NCBI GenBank assembly: GCA_051814705.1
Contig: JBPWQW010000002.1
Coordinates: forward strand, 248,001-312,000
Source of the DNA: Geojedonia sp051814705
GTDB lineage: Bacteria > Bacteroidota > Bacteroidia > Flavobacteriales > Flavobacteriaceae
DNA length: 64,000 nucleotides
Reading direction: 5' to 3'
The notes under the pieces were generated by a model. It was not told the origin of the DNA. It saw only the letters and a program-made list of their open reading frames with translations, and did not search any database. Below, piece by piece: positions 35,259-44,324 of this stretch; within the stretch, counting starts at the first letter, position 1, and each line of letters begins with the position of its first letter. The position numbers were made by a program, and so were the translations under genes.

Positions 35259-36290
35259 ATGTCAACAATTAAATTAAATCAAAAGCTAAAACGTCTTGAA
35301 GTTCAAAATTTTGAAATTGAAAACGAGATTGTCTTTAATTATTTTGACAAACTCCCTGCTTCAGAACGTGATGAGAAACTCATACGCGCTATTTATATTG
35401 GTGTTTTGGCGTTGATGGAAGATCGTATTTCGGCCTTTTTATCTAAAACCACTAATGAGTTGGGCACAGAATTAGAAAGTCTCAAGATGATTTTTGAGAT
35501 GAAAAAAGAACTCTTTTATAAATCCACTATTAAAGGCACATTGGCAGAAGATGAAATTGCAGAGGTTTTAAACGAGTATTTCCAATCCAAGCGCATGAAG
35601 GATACAGCATTGCTTACAGGCAATGCGGCTGGAGACCTGCCTAAAAACAAAACAGGCGATATTATTTGTAACATTAATGGAGACAGTGATTTAAAAATAG
35701 CCATTGAGTGCAAGTTTGACAAAAGTGTTAGGCTTGGCGATATTGAAGGGAAGGACATCTTTACAAGAAAAACAGATACCGCTTGGAGCCAGTTAATAGA
35801 GGCCAATGCTAATAGGAACTCCAAAGCCAGTTTAATTGTTTTTGACATTTCGTTGGTGGATAATTCCATATTAAAGTTCTGTGAAAATGTAGGCTTTATA
35901 CCTGAAATAGGTTTTATAGCTATTATAGATTCACAAAAAGGCGACTATACCAATTTGATGATCGCCTATATGCTGGCTAGGGACATTGTAATGAACGCCA
36001 AAACTTTGGATTTGGATAAAGATATATTGGCCATTTTGATAGCTAGAATTATTAAGGACATCAACGAAATTAAAGCCATCAAATCTTTAGTGGAAAACAA
36101 TATTGATAACAACAAGGCGATTTTGAAGCAAATAGAAAAATCGATGCTGTTAATGGACTTTAATCAAAAATATCTGACCCAATTTTTGGAAACAGGAACC
36201 TTAACAAAAAAAGATTTGTTGGATTTTTATATGGGTGAAGATGTGAAAGACCAATTTAAAATGATTGAAAAGGATATCAACGAACTATAA
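35259..36290 (+). CDS. PD-(D/E)XK nuclease-like protein of the defence operon
   Basis: A 343-aa protein with helical N- and C-terminal parts around a core near residues 125-200. The Asp in KTGDIICNI (about 134) and the AIECKF motif (about 148-153) make a D...ExK signature. It starts 5 bp after the ATPase gene, suggesting the two act together as an ATPase/nuclease pair. The family is not one I can name. Confidence 0.7.
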   Translation: MSTIKLNQKLKRLEVQNFEIENEIVFNYFDKLPASERDEKLIRAIYIGVLALMEDRISAFLSKTTNELGTELESLKMIFEMKKELFYKSTIKGTLAEDEIAEVLNEYFQSKRMKDTALLTGNAAGDLPKNKTGDIICNINGDSDLKIAIECKFDKSVRLGDIEGKDIFTRKTDTAWSQLIEANANRNSKASLIVFDISLVDNSILKFCENVGFIPEIGFIAIIDSQKGDYTNLMIAYMLARDIVMNAKTLDLDKDILAILIARIIKDINEIKAIKSLVENNIDNNKAILKQIEKSMLLMDFNQKYLTQFLETGTLTKKDLLDFYMGEDVKDQFKMIEKDINEL

Positions 36291-36296
36291 AAAGTC

Positions 36297-38087
36297 ATGG
36301 CAAAATATAGTGTACACCAACAACCTGTAGAAACTTTATTAAGTTGGATAAAGTCTGGCGAAATTGCCATACCCGAAATACAACGCCCTTTTGTATGGAA
36401 AGCTGCAAAAGTTAGAGATCTTATTGACTCATTATATCAAGGTTACCCAGTAGGATACATCATAACATGGCGTAATCCTGATGTTAAATTAAAAAACGGA
36501 GAACTTTCTGCAGGAAAAAAAGTATTGATTGACGGGCAACAACGCATTACAGCATTAACAGCAGCAGTAGTTGGGCGACGTGTACTTAATAAAAATTATA
36601 AGGAAATTAATATACGTATAGCGTTTAACCCATTAACTGAAAAATTTGATGTACTCAATAAAGCCTACGAAAATAGTGCAGAATGGATTAATAACATCAA
36701 TCCCATAATTAATGATGAAATTACCATAACGAGAGCCATTAAAGACTTTTTAAATGCTAACCCTGATGCTGATGAAGTTTTAATAGAAGAACGCATTGAA
36801 AACTTAAAGCGCATTAAGAATAAGCAGGTAGGTATAATTGAATTAGACCACTCATTGGATATTGACACGGTTACCGATATTTTTATTCGTATCAACCAAA
36901 AAGGAGTGGTTTTAAGTAATGCCGATTTTGTGATGTCTAAAATAGCATCAGATGAATTTCACGGAGGTAACAAAATGCGAAAGTTAGTCGATTATTTTTG
37001 CCGACTAATAGTAGATAAAGACTTCAATAAACATATTATTGATAATGATAAGGAATTTGCTGAAAGTGATTATTATAGGTCATTAAAATGGATGGCAGCT
37101 GGAGCTGATGATTTGTATGTTCCTGAATATATAGATGTGTTAAGAGCTTCGTATACTTATAAGTTTAGTAGAGGGAAATTTAGTGATTTAGTGGCTTTGC
37201 TTTCTGGTAGAAATTTTGAAACCCGAACCTACGAAGATGAAATAGCAGAGCGTAGTTATAAAATGCTTTCCGATGGTTTGATGGATTTTGTAAACCAAAC
37301 AAGTTACCAAAGATTTATTATGTTGGTAAAATCGGCAGGATTTATTAGCCAAAAACTGATTTCTTCAAAAAATAGTTTAAACTTTTCTTACGCCCTGTAT
37401 TTAAAGTTGCGGAACCAAGGTTTGCCTGAATCTGAAATTCAACATTATGTGAAACGTTGGTTGGTGATGTCGTTATTAATAAGTCGATATTCAGGTTCGG
37501 CAGAATCTACGATAGATGAAGATATCAAACAGATTAATGAAAAAGGCATTGAAGCATATCTTAAACAAATGGAGCAAAATCATTTGGGAAAAGGATATTG
37601 GGAATTTGCTTTAGTAAGCCAGTTAGAATCTTCTAGTATCAATAATAATGCTTACAATGTTTATTTAGCAGCTCAATGTTACGGTAATGCACCTGCTTTT
37701 CTATCTAAAAGCATGAAAATAAGTAGTCTTATTGAACAACGTGGCGATATTCATCATCTTTTTCCAAAAAAGCATTTAAGCAAAAATGGATATTCTCCAA
37801 AACAGTATAACCAAGTTGCCAATTTTGTATATACAGAGCAAGCAACTAATATTAAGGTAGGTATGATGCCTCCAAAAGAATATATCTCTAAAGTTTTAGA
37901 CCAGATAAGTGCCAATATTTTAGATATAAGTACTATTAATTCTAAAAAAACTTTAGAAAGTAATTTATGGTTTAATGACATCCCTAGTGTGCTTTATACG
38001 GCATCACATATAGATTATGATAATTTTTTAATTGAAAGACGTAAGCTCATGGCAGCTAAAATTAAAAGCTATTACGAGCAATTATAA
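36297..38087 (+). CDS. GmrSD-like DUF262 protein with C-terminal HNH domain
   Basis: A 596-aa protein. The N-terminal DUF262 domain has IPEIQRPFVW near residues 25-34 and DGQQRITAL near 79-87, the ParB-like nucleotide-dependent DGQQR motif of GmrS. The C-terminal DUF1524/HNH-like nuclease has DIHHLFPKKHL near 484 and YNQVANFVY and ATNIKVG further on. GmrSD enzymes cleave modified phage DNA. It sits between the PD-(D/E)XK gene and hsdR with 6- and 9-bp gaps. Confidence 0.88.
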   Translation: MAKYSVHQQPVETLLSWIKSGEIAIPEIQRPFVWKAAKVRDLIDSLYQGYPVGYIITWRNPDVKLKNGELSAGKKVLIDGQQRITALTAAVVGRRVLNKNYKEINIRIAFNPLTEKFDVLNKAYENSAEWINNINPIINDEITITRAIKDFLNANPDADEVLIEERIENLKRIKNKQVGIIELDHSLDIDTVTDIFIRINQKGVVLSNADFVMSKIASDEFHGGNKMRKLVDYFCRLIVDKDFNKHIIDNDKEFAESDYYRSLKWMAAGADDLYVPEYIDVLRASYTYKFSRGKFSDLVALLSGRNFETRTYEDEIAERSYKMLSDGLMDFVNQTSYQRFIMLVKSAGFISQKLISSKNSLNFSYALYLKLRNQGLPESEIQHYVKRWLVMSLLISRYSGSAESTIDEDIKQINEKGIEAYLKQMEQNHLGKGYWEFALVSQLESSSINNNAYNVYLAAQCYGNAPAFLSKSMKISSLIEQRGDIHHLFPKKHLSKNGYSPKQYNQVANFVYTEQATNIKVGMMPPKEYISKVLDQISANILDISTINSKKTLESNLWFNDIPSVLYTASHIDYDNFLIERRKLMAAKIKSYYEQL

Positions 38088-38096
38088 AACCGGGAT

Positions 38097-41000
38097 ATGA
38101 AATTCACTGAAGCACAATTAGAACAAGCCTTTATTGAACTTTTAGGAGAACAAGGGATTCCACATGTTTTTGGAAATGACCTAATAAGAGAACCCGATGA
38201 GGTTTTAATAAAAGAAGATTTAAAGGGATACTTGCTCAACCAGTATAAAAAAGAACAACTCACCCAATCAGAAGCGGAACAGATTATTAGAGATTTAAAG
38301 GTGCTTCCATCTTCCGACCTTTATGAAAGCAACAAAACGGTGATGAAAAAGCTGTCGGATGGCTTTAGTTTTAAACGGGAAGACAGCAGCCAAAAAGACA
38401 TCTGGATTTATCTTATAGACTATTCTAAAAAAAACAATAATACCTATAAAATTGTAAATCAGTTAGAAATTATTGGTTCGCAAAAACGTATTCCCGATGG
38501 GATTCTTTACATCAACGGATTGCCTGTTGTGGTTTTCGAGTTTAAAACAGCCATTCAAGAAAACACCACCATTCATGATGCATACAAGCAACTCACAATC
38601 CGCTATAAAAGAGACATTCCAGAATTGTTTAAATTCAATGCCTTTTGTATCATAAGTGACGGTGTCAACACTAAAGCGGGATCTTTCTTTTCAGCCTATG
38701 AATTTTTCTATGCATGGCGTAAAATTGAGAGTTCCAAAACCGAAGTAGATGGTATTGATTCCATGTTTACGTTAATCTATGGCATGTTTGAGCATCAACG
38801 GTTAAGAGATATTATTCGCAATTTCATTTACTTACCTGATGCTTCCAAAAAGGAAATGAAAATAGTTTGTCGTTATCCTCAATACTATGCGGCCAATAAA
38901 TTATATGACAATATTGTAAAACACCAAAAACCCAAAGGCGATGGTAAGGGAGGAACGTATTTTGGGGCTACAGGTTGTGGTAAAAGTTATACCATGCTGT
39001 TTTTAACACGCTTGTTGATGAAAAGCGTCCATTTTTCGAGTCCAACCATTGTATTGATTACGGACAGAACCGATTTGGACGACCAACTTTCGGGACAATT
39101 TACCAATGCCAAAGGATATATTGGGGATAATTTTATTAAAAGTGTAGAAAGTCGCGACCAATTAAGGACCTATCTTCAAGATCGACAAAGTGGTGGTGTT
39201 TTTCTAACAACCATTCACAAGTTTACAGAAGACACAGAACTTTTGACCGATAGAACCAATGTGGTTTGTATTTCGGATGAAGCCCATCGAAGTCAGTTAA
39301 ATTTAGATCAAAAAGTTAAAGTAACAGATAAAGGTGTGACTAAAACCTATGGCTTTGCCAAATACCTGCATGAATCACTCCCCAACGCCACTTATGTTGG
39401 TTTTACTGGAACGCCAATAGATGCCACCTTGGATGTGTTTGGCGACATTGTAGATGCCTATACCATGACTGAATCCGTTAAAGATGAAATCACGGTGCGC
39501 ATTGTTTATGAAGGGCGTGCGGCCAAGGTGCTGCTTAAAAACAGTGAATTACAAAAAATAGAAGCCTATTACGATCAATGTGCCGAAGAAGGCGCAAACG
39601 ACTATCAGATAGAAGAAAGCAAAAAAGCGACGGCAAGCATGAACAGTATTTTAGGCGATCCCGATCGTTTAAAAACATTGGCAGAGGATTTTGTCAAGCA
39701 CTATGAAACTCGAGTAAATGAAGGTGCTACGGTTAAGGGTAAAGCCATGTTTGTGTGTAGTAGTAGACCAATTGCTTACGAGCTTTATAAAAATATCATT
39801 GACCTTCGACCTAAATGGGCAGAGGTTATGGTAGCCGAAGAAGGAGCATTGCTTACAGATAAAGAAAAACGAGAGATCAAACCCATGGAGCGCATCAAAA
39901 TGATCATGACCAGAGGTAAGGATGATCCAAAAGAGATGTATGAGGCATTGGGTACCAAGGAGTATCGAAAAGAATTGGATAGACAGTTTAAGAATGAAAA
40001 ATCAAACTTCAAGATTGCCATATTGGTAGATATGTGGCTAACAGGATTTGATGTTCCATTTTTGGACACCATGTATATTGACAAGCCAGTACAGCAACAT
40101 ACTTTAATTCAGACCATATCTCGGGTTAATAGGAAATATCACGACAAGAATAAAGGTTTGATAGTGGATTATATAGGCATTAAAAAGCAAATGAATTTAG
40201 CCTTAGCCCATTACAATAAAACAGACGGTAAAAACTTCGAGGATATCAATCAATCTATTGTAGTGGTTAGAGATCATTTAGATTTATTAGATCGGGTATT
40301 CCATAGTTTCAAAGCCGATAAATATTATTCAGGTTCTGCGCTGGAACAACTGCATACCTTGAATATGGCAGCAGAATTTGTTCAAGTTACCGATGATATT
40401 GAAAAACGATTTATGTTCTTGGTAAAACGTTTAAAAGCAGCCTATGATATTTGCGCCGGTAGTGGAGAAATTACTCAAGACGAAAAAGATCGGATTTACT
40501 TTTATTTGGCGATACGATCAATTGTATTCAAGTTAACAAAGGGAAATGCGCCAGATTCTGCACAAATGAATGCCAGAGTAAGAGAAATGATTAAAGAAGC
40601 TTTGGCGAGTGAAGGTGTTCAGGAAATATTCAAACTTGGAGAAGAAGACAGTAAAGAGTATGATGTGTTTGACGAGGCCTATTTGGCCAAACTGGATAAA
40701 ATAAAATTACCAAATACTAAAATCAAATTACTGCAACAGTTATTGGCTAAAGCCATTGGAGAGTTTAAAAAGGTGAATAAGGTCAAAGGGATTGATTTTT
40801 CTAGAAAGATGCAGGCTTTGGTAGATCGATATAACGAGCGAAACGAGGATGATGTTTTGCGCAGTGAAGTTTTAGAGGATTTTACCGATGAGATTATAGA
40901 CCTTTATCATGCCCTTAAAAGAGAACGGGAATCCTTTGCAGATTTGGGGATTGATTTTGAAGAAAAAGCGTTTTACGATATTTTAAAAGCACTCTGTGTG

Positions 41001-41240
41001 AAGTATGATTTTACCTATCCTGAAGACAAACTCATCTATTTAGCCCAAAAAGTAAAAGACGTTGTAAACGACAAAGCCAAATTTACAGACTGGAGCAAGC
41101 GGTCGGACATTAAAGCCGAGTTAAAAGCTGATTTAATCATCCTACTAGCAGATAATGGTTATCCGCCTGTTGATAGAGATGAAGTGTATAAAGAAATATT
41201 TGAACAAGCAGAGAATTTTAAGAAGTATAGTAATACATAA
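38097..41240 (+). CDS. hsdR: Type I restriction endonuclease subunit
   Basis: A 1047-aa HsdR. The nuclease domain has Asp in RIPDGILYING and VVFEFKTA near residues 144-151. The motor has Walker A GATGCGKSY near 290-298, DEAH near 394-397 and FTGTPI near 436. A helicase C domain (TGFDVPFLDTMYIDKP, ISRVNR) follows, then a long helical C-terminus. It cleaves unmodified DNA after translocation with HsdM/HsdS. Three other nuclease/ATPase genes separate it from hsdS, which is less common than a contiguous hsdRMS. Confidence 0.96.
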   Translation: MKFTEAQLEQAFIELLGEQGIPHVFGNDLIREPDEVLIKEDLKGYLLNQYKKEQLTQSEAEQIIRDLKVLPSSDLYESNKTVMKKLSDGFSFKREDSSQKDIWIYLIDYSKKNNNTYKIVNQLEIIGSQKRIPDGILYINGLPVVVFEFKTAIQENTTIHDAYKQLTIRYKRDIPELFKFNAFCIISDGVNTKAGSFFSAYEFFYAWRKIESSKTEVDGIDSMFTLIYGMFEHQRLRDIIRNFIYLPDASKKEMKIVCRYPQYYAANKLYDNIVKHQKPKGDGKGGTYFGATGCGKSYTMLFLTRLLMKSVHFSSPTIVLITDRTDLDDQLSGQFTNAKGYIGDNFIKSVESRDQLRTYLQDRQSGGVFLTTIHKFTEDTELLTDRTNVVCISDEAHRSQLNLDQKVKVTDKGVTKTYGFAKYLHESLPNATYVGFTGTPIDATLDVFGDIVDAYTMTESVKDEITVRIVYEGRAAKVLLKNSELQKIEAYYDQCAEEGANDYQIEESKKATASMNSILGDPDRLKTLAEDFVKHYETRVNEGATVKGKAMFVCSSRPIAYELYKNIIDLRPKWAEVMVAEEGALLTDKEKREIKPMERIKMIMTRGKDDPKEMYEALGTKEYRKELDRQFKNEKSNFKIAILVDMWLTGFDVPFLDTMYIDKPVQQHTLIQTISRVNRKYHDKNKGLIVDYIGIKKQMNLALAHYNKTDGKNFEDINQSIVVVRDHLDLLDRVFHSFKADKYYSGSALEQLHTLNMAAEFVQVTDDIEKRFMFLVKRLKAAYDICAGSGEITQDEKDRIYFYLAIRSIVFKLTKGNAPDSAQMNARVREMIKEALASEGVQEIFKLGEEDSKEYDVFDEAYLAKLDKIKLPNTKIKLLQQLLAKAIGEFKKVNKVKGIDFSRKMQALVDRYNERNEDDVLRSEVLEDFTDEIIDLYHALKRERESFADLGIDFEEKAFYDILKALCVKYDFTYPEDKLIYLAQKVKDVVNDKAKFTDWSKRSDIKAELKADLIILLADNGYPPVDRDEVYKEIFEQAENFKKYSNT

Positions 41241-41253
41241 TAATTAATATGAA

Positions 41254-42153
41254 ATGAGTACATTTTTAACAGGAAGAGAGTTAGAAAACAAGCTAACTGA
41301 TATTATATGGGATGCAAAAAAATATATTATAATAATTTCGCCTTTTATTAAGCTAGACGAGCATGTAAAGTCAATTTTTGAAAAGATTAAGAGCACCCAT
41401 GACGTGTCTCTATTTGTTGTATTTGGAAAAAATGAGGAATACAAACATAAGAGCTTTAATGATGATGATTTTAATTTTATTAAAGAGTTTAAAAATGTAA
41501 CTATTCTTTATAATAAGGATTTACATGCAAAGCATTATTGTAATGAAAAAGAAGGACTTATTACATCGTTGAATCTTTATGGGTATTCTATGGTTAATAA
41601 TATTGAATATGGTGTTTTGTTTTCTAAGTCATTGTTGAATCCCATGGATAAATTGTTTGAAGAGACTGAAAATTTTAACTATGAATTGGTTTTTGAAAAA
41701 AGCCAAGTAGTTTATCTTAAAAAACCTCAATACTCTAAAAAGTTATTTGGTTTGACCAGACAATATGAACAATCCAAAATCATGTTTGATATATCAAATG
41801 CGTTTTTTAATAACAGACGTTATGAAAGCAAGTATTTAAAGGATTTTGATTTGGATATTGAGACTTCAATTGAAAAGAAATTTGGAGAAAAACCACAAAG
41901 GGAGGAGCCTGTAAATGGACAAAAAATGGGGATTAATTGGCCTAATCAAATAAAGGTAAATACAAGTAGAATTAACACAGGATATTGTATAAGAACAGGA
42001 GTGGAGATACCTTTTAATCCAGAACAGCCAATGTGCAAATCGGCTTGGCAAACATGGAATAGATTCGGAGATTTTTATTATCCTGAATCTTATTGTCATA
42101 AAACAGGGAAACCATCATACGGGAAAACTAGTATGGCTCATCCAATATTATGA
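41254..42153 (+). CDS. PLD-like nuclease protein with C-terminal cysteine module
   Basis: A 299-aa protein. The N-terminal half is a phospholipase D-like domain with one HxK motif (LHAKHYCNEKEGLITSLNLYG, in parts near residues 90-110) and a partner-strand NIEYGVLF. The C-terminal 60 residues carry GYCIRTG, MCKSAW, a W-x2-F and YPESYCHKTGK, a probable zinc-binding module. It is the last gene of the defence operon, 13 bp after hsdR. A dimer would be needed for a complete PLD active site. Confidence 0.78.
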   Translation: MSTFLTGRELENKLTDIIWDAKKYIIIISPFIKLDEHVKSIFEKIKSTHDVSLFVVFGKNEEYKHKSFNDDDFNFIKEFKNVTILYNKDLHAKHYCNEKEGLITSLNLYGYSMVNNIEYGVLFSKSLLNPMDKLFEETENFNYELVFEKSQVVYLKKPQYSKKLFGLTRQYEQSKIMFDISNAFFNNRRYESKYLKDFDLDIETSIEKKFGEKPQREEPVNGQKMGINWPNQIKVNTSRINTGYCIRTGVEIPFNPEQPMCKSAWQTWNRFGDFYYPESYCHKTGKPSYGKTSMAHPIL

Positions 42154-42997
42154 TATAACAGATGATCATTTATTTCCACTCTTCGAAGTCTCCGCCAAAG
42201 GTGGACAGGTATGACTTCGAAGCCATAAGACAAAGCAGGTGATATGGTACGTCATAACGAGGTGTCCTGTCTTGAAGAAGGAGTCCCTTTTTAATGTCAT
42301 GGCGAGGGAGCCCCTTTTTAATGTCATGGCGAGGGAGGCACGACCGCGGCAATCTGTTTGTCAGGAACACGCATCAAGAGATTGCCACCCACTTCGTTCC
42401 TCGTGGTCGCAATGACGGTTCAATGGGTGATGACGAAGGAACCCTGTCATGGCGAGGGAGGCACGACCGCGGCAATCTGTTTGACAGGAATACGCATCAA
42501 GAGATTGCCACCCACTTCGTTCCTCGTGGTCGCCATGACGGTTCAAAGCGTAATGACGAGGGAGTCCTGTCATGGCGAGGGAGGCACGACCGCGGCAATC
42601 TGTTTGACAGGAACACGCATCAAGAGATTGCCACCCACTTCGTTCCTCGTGGTCGCAATGACGGTTTAATGGGTGATGACGAAGGAGTCCCGTCATGATG
42701 AGGAGCCTTGTCATGGCGAGGGAGGCACGACCGCGGCAATCTGTTTGACAGGAACACGCATCATGAGATTGCCACCCACATCGTTCCTCGTGGTCGCCAT
42801 GACAGTTCAATGGGTGATGACGAAGGAGTCCTGTCATGACGAGGGAGCCCCTTTTTAATGTCATTGCGAGGGAGGCACGACCGCGGCAATCTGTTTGATA
42901 GGAACACGCATCATGAGATTGCCACCCACTTCGTTCCTTGTGGTCGCCATGATGGTTTAATGAGTGATGACGGTTTAAAATACAATGACTTATAATT
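42154..42997. repeat. Palindromic repeat array, left half (five units)
   Basis: Units begin TCATnGCGAGGGAGGCACGA at 42324, 42447, 42570, 42711 and 42861, all in the same orientation. Each is an imperfect long palindrome with outer TCATTGCGA/TCGCAATGA and inner GGCAATCT/AGATTGCC arms, separated by short degenerate spacers. Stop-free frames through the array are artefacts of the repeat. The first 140 bp (42154-42296) hold nothing else. Confidence 0.85.
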
Positions 42998-43318
42998 ATG
43001 AAACCAGGTTTTATCTACATCCTCACTAACCAAAACAACAGCACCCTATATGTGGGTGTGACATCAAACATTGTGGTACGAGTAGCGCAGCACAAACAGA
43101 AATACCATCCAAAATCCTTTACAGCAAAGTACAACCTTAACAAACTTGTTTACTACGAGGCCTTTCAGATGATAGGTGACGCCATAGGTCGCGAAAAACA
43201 ACTCAAGAGCTGGAGTAGAGCTAAAAAAGAAGCCCTCATTGATTCCATAAACCCCAATCGGGATGAATTATACGATGAGGTTAAGGCGCAATTTGGTAAT
43301 CATGAAGATGCTAATTAA
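42998..43318 (+). CDS. Single-domain GIY-YIG endonuclease
   Basis: A 106-aa protein with the GIY-YIG core: FIYIL near residues 4-8, LYVGVTS near 18-24, the catalytic-type Arg in VVRVAQH near 28, and the Glu of AIGREKQLK near 67. Single-domain members of this type (UPF0213-like) are common and of unclear function. It is embedded between five and four copies of the palindromic repeat, with nothing else in between. Confidence 0.9.
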   Translation: MKPGFIYILTNQNNSTLYVGVTSNIVVRVAQHKQKYHPKSFTAKYNLNKLVYYEAFQMIGDAIGREKQLKSWSRAKKEALIDSINPNRDELYDEVKAQFGNHEDAN

Positions 43319-43859
43319 GGGCATTACGAGGAATCCCGTCATGAAGAGGAGTCCCGTCATTGCGAGGGAGGCACGACCGCGGCAATCTGTTTGTCAGGAA
43401 CACGTATCATGAGATTGCCACCCACTTCGTTCCTCGTGGTCGCCATGACAGTTCAAAGCGTAATGGCGAAGGAGCCCATTTTTAATGTCATGGCGAGGGA
43501 GGCACGACCGCGGCAATCTGTTTGACAGGAACACGCATCAAGAGATTGCCACCCACTTCGTTCCTCGTGGTCGCAATGACGGTTCCATGGGTAATGACGA
43601 AGGAGCCCTGTCATGGCGAGGGAGGCACGACCGCGGCAATCTGTTTGTCAGGAACACGCATCATGAGATTGCCACCCACATCGTTCCTCGTGGTCGCCAT
43701 GACGGTTCAAAGCGTAATGACGAGGGAGACCTTTTTAATGTCATTGCGAGGGAGGCACGACCGCGGCAATCTGTTTGACAGGAACACGCATCAAGAGATT
43801 GCCACCAACTTCGTTCCTCGTGGTCGCAATGACGGTTCCATGGGTAATGACATCGGTCT
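43319..43859. repeat. Palindromic repeat array, right half (four units)
   Basis: Units begin at 43357, 43488, 43611 and 43741 and end near 43831. They are the same sequence and orientation as the left half, with unit-to-unit spacing of about 123-131 bp. Confidence 0.85.
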
Positions 43860-44008
43860 TCAGTGTTCAGTCATCGGTCTTTGGTCTTCGGTCATCGGTC
43901 ACCCGTCTTCAGTCGCCAGTCTTCAGTCGCCAGTCTACAGTCAACAGTCTTCAGTGTTCAGTCATCGGTCATCGGTCACCCGTCTTCAGTCACCGTCACC
44001 CGCCCTTT
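43860..44008. repeat. Low-complexity CAGTCTT/CATCGGT repeat tract
   Basis: Short degenerate units such as CAGTCTT, CAGTGTT and CATCGGT are repeated, many in a 7-base rhythm. It is the reverse complement of the tract type found at 50680-51030. Confidence 0.7.
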
Positions 44009-44079
44009 TGATTATTTCCCACTTTCCTTCGAGATTTGCCCAAAAAACTCCTAGTTTTAAAAAATAGGACCTAGCGTTT

Positions 44080-44109
44080 CTCGAACCATCCTCGAACAAG
44101 ACTCGAACA
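44080..44109. repeat. Three CTCGAAC motifs at 11-bp spacing
   Basis: CTCGAAC occurs at 44080, 44091 and 44102, exactly 11 bp apart, just upstream of the decamer array. Confidence 0.6.
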
Positions 44110-44130
44110 ATATCCCATAAAAACGCCAAA

Positions 44131-44260
44131 CTTGTGTCATAAGCGGTCAGAATAGGTCACAACAGGTCAGGACGTGTCAGAACCGGTCAGAATGTGTCAG
44201 TACCAATCAGGACGTGTCACATTAGTTCAGTACCGTTCACAACGTGCCAGTATGGGTCAG
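44131..44260. repeat. Array of 13 in-register decamers upstream of the DUF6266 gene
   Basis: Thirteen consecutive 10-bp units have the form nnnnnGTCA(G/C) (for example AAGCGGTCAG, AACAGGTCAG, GACGTGTCAG), with no slippage over 130 bp. The TCA core is kept in almost every unit while the first five bases vary. It lies 65 bp upstream of the DUF6266 start codon. Ten base pairs is close to a helical turn, so all cores face one side of the DNA. Confidence 0.8.
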
Positions 44261-44324
44261 GGTCTTGTTTGTGAACATAGCCCGAACTACATTAGCCGCT
44301 TATAAACCCCAAATTTTTTAAATT

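Noticed and set aside
42998..43318. UvrC fragment
   Set aside because: Complete single-domain GIY-YIG protein with its own start and stop, not a truncated excinuclease.
42324..43831. CRISPR array
   Set aside because: Units are about 90-110 bp palindromes with degenerate related spacers, not short direct repeats with unique spacers, and no cas genes are present.
42294..44067. Several overlapping frames encoding SWRGRHDRGNLF-type repeats
   Set aside because: They are translations of the palindromic DNA repeat on both strands; protein sequence simply follows the repeat.
44131..44260. Mini-CRISPR or simple microsatellite
   Set aside because: The 10-bp unit is too short for CRISPR and half of each unit varies too much for recent slippage.
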